Assembly (NCBI GenBank): GCA_017435245.1
Contig: JAFSFK010000133.1
Coordinates: forward strand, 1 to 7,738
Reading direction: 5' to 3'
DNA from: Oscillospiraceae bacterium
GTDB lineage: Bacteria > Bacillota > Clostridia > Oscillospirales > Oscillospiraceae
Length of the DNA: 7,738 nucleotides
Part shown: one piece after another, positions 4,834-7,738 of the stretch
How the letters are laid out: each line of letters begins with the position of its first letter
Numbering within the stretch: position 1 is the stretch's first letter
Notes under the pieces: generated by a model
Told to the model about the DNA's origin: nothing
Databases searched by the model: none
Seen by the model: the letters and a program-made list of their open reading frames with translations, nothing else
Program-made: the position numbers and the translations under genes

Positions 4834-5427
4834 TCATTCTATCTTCGCCCACTCGGGGTATGCTTCAAAGCTGACGGTTTTTCCTTTATGGGGAAACGTG
4901 ATCTTGCAGGAAAAGAGCATGGGTGCAGTCTCTTCTGCCCGGGAGCCGTATTTGTGGTCTCCCACCAAGGGGAATCCTCGGCTGGAAAACTGCACTCTGA
5001 TCTGATGGCTACGCCCGGTATGTAAGCGGATAGCAACTAGTGACCGCTCCGCTGCCGTAATGCGCTTAAATTCCAGCCGTGCTGCTTTCACGCCGGTGCG
5101 CTGTTTTTTCACCACAAAGACCTTATTCTTGCGGCTGTCCTTAAACAGCAGGTCCTCCCAGTCGCCGGATTCCGGCGGCGTACCGTGGACCAGCGCCACA
5201 TACTCCTTGACCATCGAGCCATCCTGGATAGCCTTGCTGAGCCGGGCAGCGGCAGTCTTATTACGGGCATAGACCATCACACCGCCCACATTCTTATCCA
5301 GACGGTGGAGGGTGAATATCTCGCCGCCCAAAAGCTCCGTAAGCTGCCCTGGAACGTCCTTTTCCGAATCCAGTCCAACCGGCTTGACGCAGACCGCAAT
5401 ATCCGCATCGGTATATAACAGTTCCAT
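4834..5427 (-). CDS. RluA-family RNA pseudouridine synthase
   Basis: A 197-residue enzyme that converts a specific uridine in rRNA or tRNA to pseudouridine. Motifs: HRLDKNVGGVMVYAR (41-55), with D44 the catalytic aspartate in the HRLD motif; LHTGRSHQIRVQ (136-147); and VGDHKYG (155-161). It has no S4 RNA-binding domain at the N-terminus and is shorter than RluC/RluD (about 320), closer in size to RluA or TruC. The target base cannot be told from sequence alone. I chose ATG 5427 because AAGGGG (5440-5435) sits 7 bases upstream; a TTG at 5445 would add six residues upstream of that site. It has its own promoter just upstream and a terminator after its stop. Confidence 0.93.
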   Translation of the reverse strand: MELLYTDADIAVCVKPVGLDSEKDVPGQLTELLGGEIFTLHRLDKNVGGVMVYARNKTAAARLSKAIQDGSMVKEYVALVHGTPPESGDWEDLLFKDSRKNKVFVVKKQRTGVKAARLEFKRITAAERSLVAIRLHTGRSHQIRVQFSSRGFPLVGDHKYGSRAEETAPMLFSCKITFPHKGKTVSFEAYPEWAKIE

Positions 5428-5446
5428 TTCCTCACCCCTTTTCAAC

Positions 5447-5474
5447 AGTATACCAAAGAAACAGGGAATGTCAA
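5447..5474 (-). promoter_or_regulatory. promoter of the pseudouridine synthase gene
   Basis: On the minus strand: TTGACA (5474-5469), 16-base spacer, TATACT (5452-5447). The predicted start is near 5440, so the 5' leader is only about a dozen bases and begins at the ribosome binding site. Confidence 0.8.
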
Positions 5475-5513
5475 ATTTCGGTTTATGGAGCTGTTTGTTA
5501 TCGCACCCAAAGG

Positions 5514-5531
5514 CTTCCCCTCAAGGGGAAG
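5514..5531 (-). terminator. hairpin downstream of the dihydrouridine synthase gene
   Basis: CTTCCCC / GGGGAAG stem of 7 bp with a four-base loop, about 50 bases after the dus stop. The following minus-strand sequence CCTTTGGG has no good U-tract, so it is a weak terminator at best. It may be part of a dispersed hairpin repeat. The rest of 5446-5581 holds only the promoter above. Confidence 0.4.
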
Positions 5532-5581
5532 GCTTGGATCGTGCGTTTTTTGATCAGCTCGACGAACTGGAATTTGAAAAT

Positions 5582-6508
5582 CTATTTCATAGGCAGGGTG
5601 TGGAGGATCTGTGCGGTAATACTGCGGAACTCGCTGATGTCTGTGGTTTTGCGCAGGGCTTTCCACAGCTTATCGCTGTTTTCAAATTTGTGGATAAGGA
5701 AGCCCCAGTTTTCTTTCAGCCGGAACATGGCATTTCTTGGCCCGCCGAAAGAAACCACATATTCTTCCATCAGTTCGTTTAAAAAGCCCTCCAGGGTGTC
5801 CCGGCCAGTACCTTCGGGCATCAGCATACCGGGGTCACCAATAAGACCTCTGCCGATCATCACCGCATCCACAGTGGGAAACTCCTTTTGCAGCGCCTCT
5901 GCTTGGGAACGGCTTAAAATATCGCCGTTGTAGCACACCGGATTTTTGCTGACCTCCACGCAGTAGCGGAAAACCTCCATATCCACATCCCCCTTATAGA
6001 AAGCGCTGCGGATCCGGGGATGAACCGTCAACTCCTTAATGGGATAGCGGTTAAAAACTTCCATCAGCCTGGGAAATTCTTCTGCATCAGAAAAGCCAAT
6101 CCGGGTCTTAATGGAGATGGGCAGGACGGAATCCCGGAAGATCTCCTCCAGAAAGGCATCCAGCCCATCCGGGTCTCTGAGCATACCGGAGCCTTTTCCC
6201 TTGGCGGTGACAGTACCGGAGGGACAGCCCAGATTGAGATTCACTTCCTCATAACCTAAGTCCCGGCATTGGGTGCTCATCCACACAAAATCCTCTGCTA
6301 CTTTGGTCAGCAGCTGAGGAACAACAGTAATGTCCATACTGTCAGCCGGGGGCAGCTCTCTGGCCTCCCGGGGTGTCAGCGCCCGGTGAACGGTGGGGGA
6401 GAAGAAGGGGGTATAATACCGGTCAAGACCTTTTGGAAAGTATTTGTGGTGAATACGGCGGAAGGTGCTGTCGGTCAACCCTTCCAGAGGCGCAAAATAA
6501 TAACGCAT
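5582..6508 (-). CDS. dus: tRNA-dihydrouridine synthase (FMN-dependent)
   Basis: A 308-residue flavoenzyme that reduces uridine to dihydrouridine in the tRNA D-loop using NADPH. TIM barrel: YFAPLEGLTD (4-13) at the first strand, the active-site motif NLNLGCPSGTVTAKGKGSGML (90-110) with C95 the likely proton donor, IKTRIGF (133-139), TVHPRIRS (161-168), YNGD (193-196) and the phosphate-binding VMIGRGLIGDPGM (216-228). The C-terminal helical domain binds tRNA. Start at 6508: AAGGAG (6521-6516) is 7 bases upstream; the open frame runs 13 residues further but has no such site. It follows the RNase J gene on the same strand with a hairpin in the 49-base gap and no visible promoter, so it probably depends on read-through. 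Which Dus subfamily it is, is not settled. Confidence 0.95.
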   Translation of the reverse strand: MRYYFAPLEGLTDSTFRRIHHKYFPKGLDRYYTPFFSPTVHRALTPREARELPPADSMDITVVPQLLTKVAEDFVWMSTQCRDLGYEEVNLNLGCPSGTVTAKGKGSGMLRDPDGLDAFLEEIFRDSVLPISIKTRIGFSDAEEFPRLMEVFNRYPIKELTVHPRIRSAFYKGDVDMEVFRYCVEVSKNPVCYNGDILSRSQAEALQKEFPTVDAVMIGRGLIGDPGMLMPEGTGRDTLEGFLNELMEEYVVSFGGPRNAMFRLKENWGFLIHKFENSDKLWKALRKTTDISEFRSITAQILHTLPMK

Positions 6509-6523
6509 ATGTATACTCCTTGA

Positions 6524-6553
6524 AAATGGGTGTGCCGGTGGGCACACCCATTT
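6524..6553 (-). terminator. intergenic hairpin between RNase J and dus
   Basis: Perfect 13-bp stem AAATGGGTGTGCC (6524-6536) / GGCACACCCATTT (6541-6553) with a four-base loop, read on the minus strand just after the RNase J stop. The tail ATTTTC is short, so it may attenuate rather than stop transcription, or act as an RNA processing site. It ends right before the dus ribosome binding site. Confidence 0.7.
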
Positions 6554-6557
6554 AAAT

Positions 6558-7738
6558 TCAGATCTCCATAATCACGGGCAGGATCATAGGGTTGCGTTTG
6601 GTGGTCTTGAACAGGTAGCCGCTCAGATCGTTCTTGATGGCGGACTTGAGGGCACTGTAGTCCTTGATATGTTTGCGGGCGCAGCGCTCGATGGCCTCCA
6701 TGGCAACACACCGCAGCTCCTCCATCAGCTCCTCGGATTCTTTCACATAGATAAAGCCCCTGGTGATAATATCCGGGCCGGAGATCACACCACCGTCCTG
6801 GCTGGAGATGTTGACGCACACAACGATCATGCCGTCCTGGGCAAGATGCTTTCTGTCCCGGAGCACTACGCTGCCCACGTCACCCACACCGGTACCGTCC
6901 ACAAACACCTTGCCGGCGGTGACGGTGCCATTAATCTTGCAGGTCTTACGGGTAAATTCGATCACATTACCAAGCTCTGCGATCCGCACATTCTTTGCAG
7001 GCAGACCCAGTTGGGTGGCAAGCTTGCCGTGCAGCTGCAGGTGGCGCTGCTCGCCGTGGACGGGAACGAAGAATCTGGGCTTGCACAGGGCGTGGATGAT
7101 CTTCAGCTCCTCCTGACAGGCGTGACCGGATACGTGCAGGCCCTCGCTCTTTTCATAAACAACGTCAGCGCCCTTGCGGTAAAGTTCGTTGATGATCTTG
7201 GAAACTGCTTTTTCGTTGCCGGGGATGGCAGAGGCGGAAATGATGATCCGGTCCCCGGAAACGATATCGATCTGCTTGTGGGTGGAAAATGCCATCCGGT
7301 ACAGAGCGGACATATTCTCGCCCTGAGAGCCGGTGGAAACGATGACCACTTTGTTTTTGGGCAAGCTCTTGACAGCCCCCAGATCCACGATCAGACCGGC
7401 AGGAACCTTGATATAGCCCAGCTCCTGCGCAACTTTCAGCATATTTTCCATGCTCCGTCCGGTGACGGCCACCTTTCGGCCGTAGCGCTGGGCGGTGGCA
7501 AGGACAGCCTGGATCCGGTGCATATTGGAGGCAAAGGTGGTAACGATGATCCGCTGGTCGCAGTTTTTGAACTGCCGGTCCAGACTCTCCGCAACGATGC
7601 TTTCGCTGGGGGTGTAGCCTGCCCGTTCCACGTTGGTGGAATCGCACAGCAGGGCCATCACGCCCTGGTTGCCCAGCTCACCCAGACGGGCAAGGTCGGT
7701 CATACCGTCCTTGGCGGTGGGGTCGATCTTAAAGTCGC
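6558..7738 (-). CDS. rnj: ribonuclease J, C-terminal part
   Basis: Partial: the 5' part lies beyond the window, the frame is open to its end, and the ATG at 7703 is internal. About 393 of the usual 555 or so residues are present. RNase J is a metallo-beta-lactamase/beta-CASP nuclease with 5'-3' exonuclease and endonuclease activity in mRNA decay and rRNA maturation. Counting from the first full codon: DFKID (1-5) is the end of the TGDFK metal-binding motif; CDSTN (31-35); the beta-CASP stretch TFASNMHR (67-74) and STGSQGE (134-140); SGHACQEE (203-210); PVHGE (225-229), a catalytic-site motif. The C-terminal domain follows (GTGVGDVG to IMEI). The HxHxDH motif must lie outside the window. Whether it is J1 or J2 is not clear. 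dus follows downstream. Confidence 0.96.
   Translation of the reverse strand, partial: DFKIDPTAKDGMTDLARLGELGNQGVMALLCDSTNVERAGYTPSESIVAESLDRQFKNCDQRIIVTTFASNMHRIQAVLATAQRYGRKVAVTGRSMENMLKVAQELGYIKVPAGLIVDLGAVKSLPKNKVVIVSTGSQGENMSALYRMAFSTHKQIDIVSGDRIIISASAIPGNEKAVSKIINELYRKGADVVYEKSEGLHVSGHACQEELKIIHALCKPRFFVPVHGEQRHLQLHGKLATQLGLPAKNVRIAELGNVIEFTRKTCKINGTVTAGKVFVDGTGVGDVGSVVLRDRKHLAQDGMIVVCVNISSQDGGVISGPDIITRGFIYVKESEELMEELRCVAMEAIERCARKHIKDYSALKSAIKNDLSGYLFKTTKRNPMILPVIMEI

Noticed and set aside
6475..6819. 114-codon minus-strand frame overlapping the end of RNase J
   Set aside because: It is an out-of-frame reading of RNase J with no domain or ribosome binding site.

Overview
The window looks like a chromosomal segment of a gut-type Gram-positive Clostridia, probably Oscillospiraceae/Ruminococcaceae. 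This rests on GC-rich housekeeping genes with AGGAGG-type ribosome binding sites, TTGACA/TATAAT promoters, RNase J, a Clostridia/Bacillus-style ABC-F protein and a CCA-encoding tRNA gene. The genus-level guess is an inference from sequence style, not a database match.

Layout. Positions 1-2576 (+): the C-terminal part of an ABC-F ATPase (entering from outside the window) and complete argS, 11 bases apart and closed by a strong terminator. Positions 2682-2845 (+): a tRNA-Thr(GGT) gene with a textbook promoter and a very strong terminator. Positions about 2846-4800: a more AT-rich accessory segment of small genes. It holds a hairpin-rich intergenic block, a TTG-start ribbon-helix-helix (RHH) regulator (-), a three-gene operon (lipoprotein and two zinc-ribbon membrane proteins, +), a fragment of a helix-turn-helix protein (-), and a second divergent pair. 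That pair is a 53-residue GTG-start ORF (-) and an RHH protein (+), facing each other across a perfect 13-bp inverted repeat. Positions 4834-7738 (-): an RluA-family pseudouridine synthase, a tRNA-dihydrouridine synthase and the C-terminal two thirds of RNase J.

How the genes relate. The flanks are translation and RNA-metabolism genes: argS, tRNA-Thr, a pseudouridine synthase, dus, RNase J and a ribosome-associated ABC-F. The middle looks like an insertion beside tRNA-Thr. The tRNA 3' end (CAAATCTGGCTAGCAGCTC, 2786-2804) recurs with a single missing G at 4321-4338 and with two further changes at 2955-2972. The last two copies lie in a 33-base direct repeat (31/33 identical) that brackets the RHH gene, the lipoprotein/zinc-ribbon operon and the HTH fragment. 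An inverted 12-base copy of the T-arm lies at 2853-2864. This suggests an integration site or repeat-bounded cassette, but no intact integrase is present.

The most unexpected point is in the ABC-F gene. About 28 residues of the second ATPase domain, those that should carry Walker B, the catalytic glutamate and the D-loop, are absent without loss of frame. The junction lies at a spot where two similar Val-Val-Leu-Leu coding stretches could have recombined.
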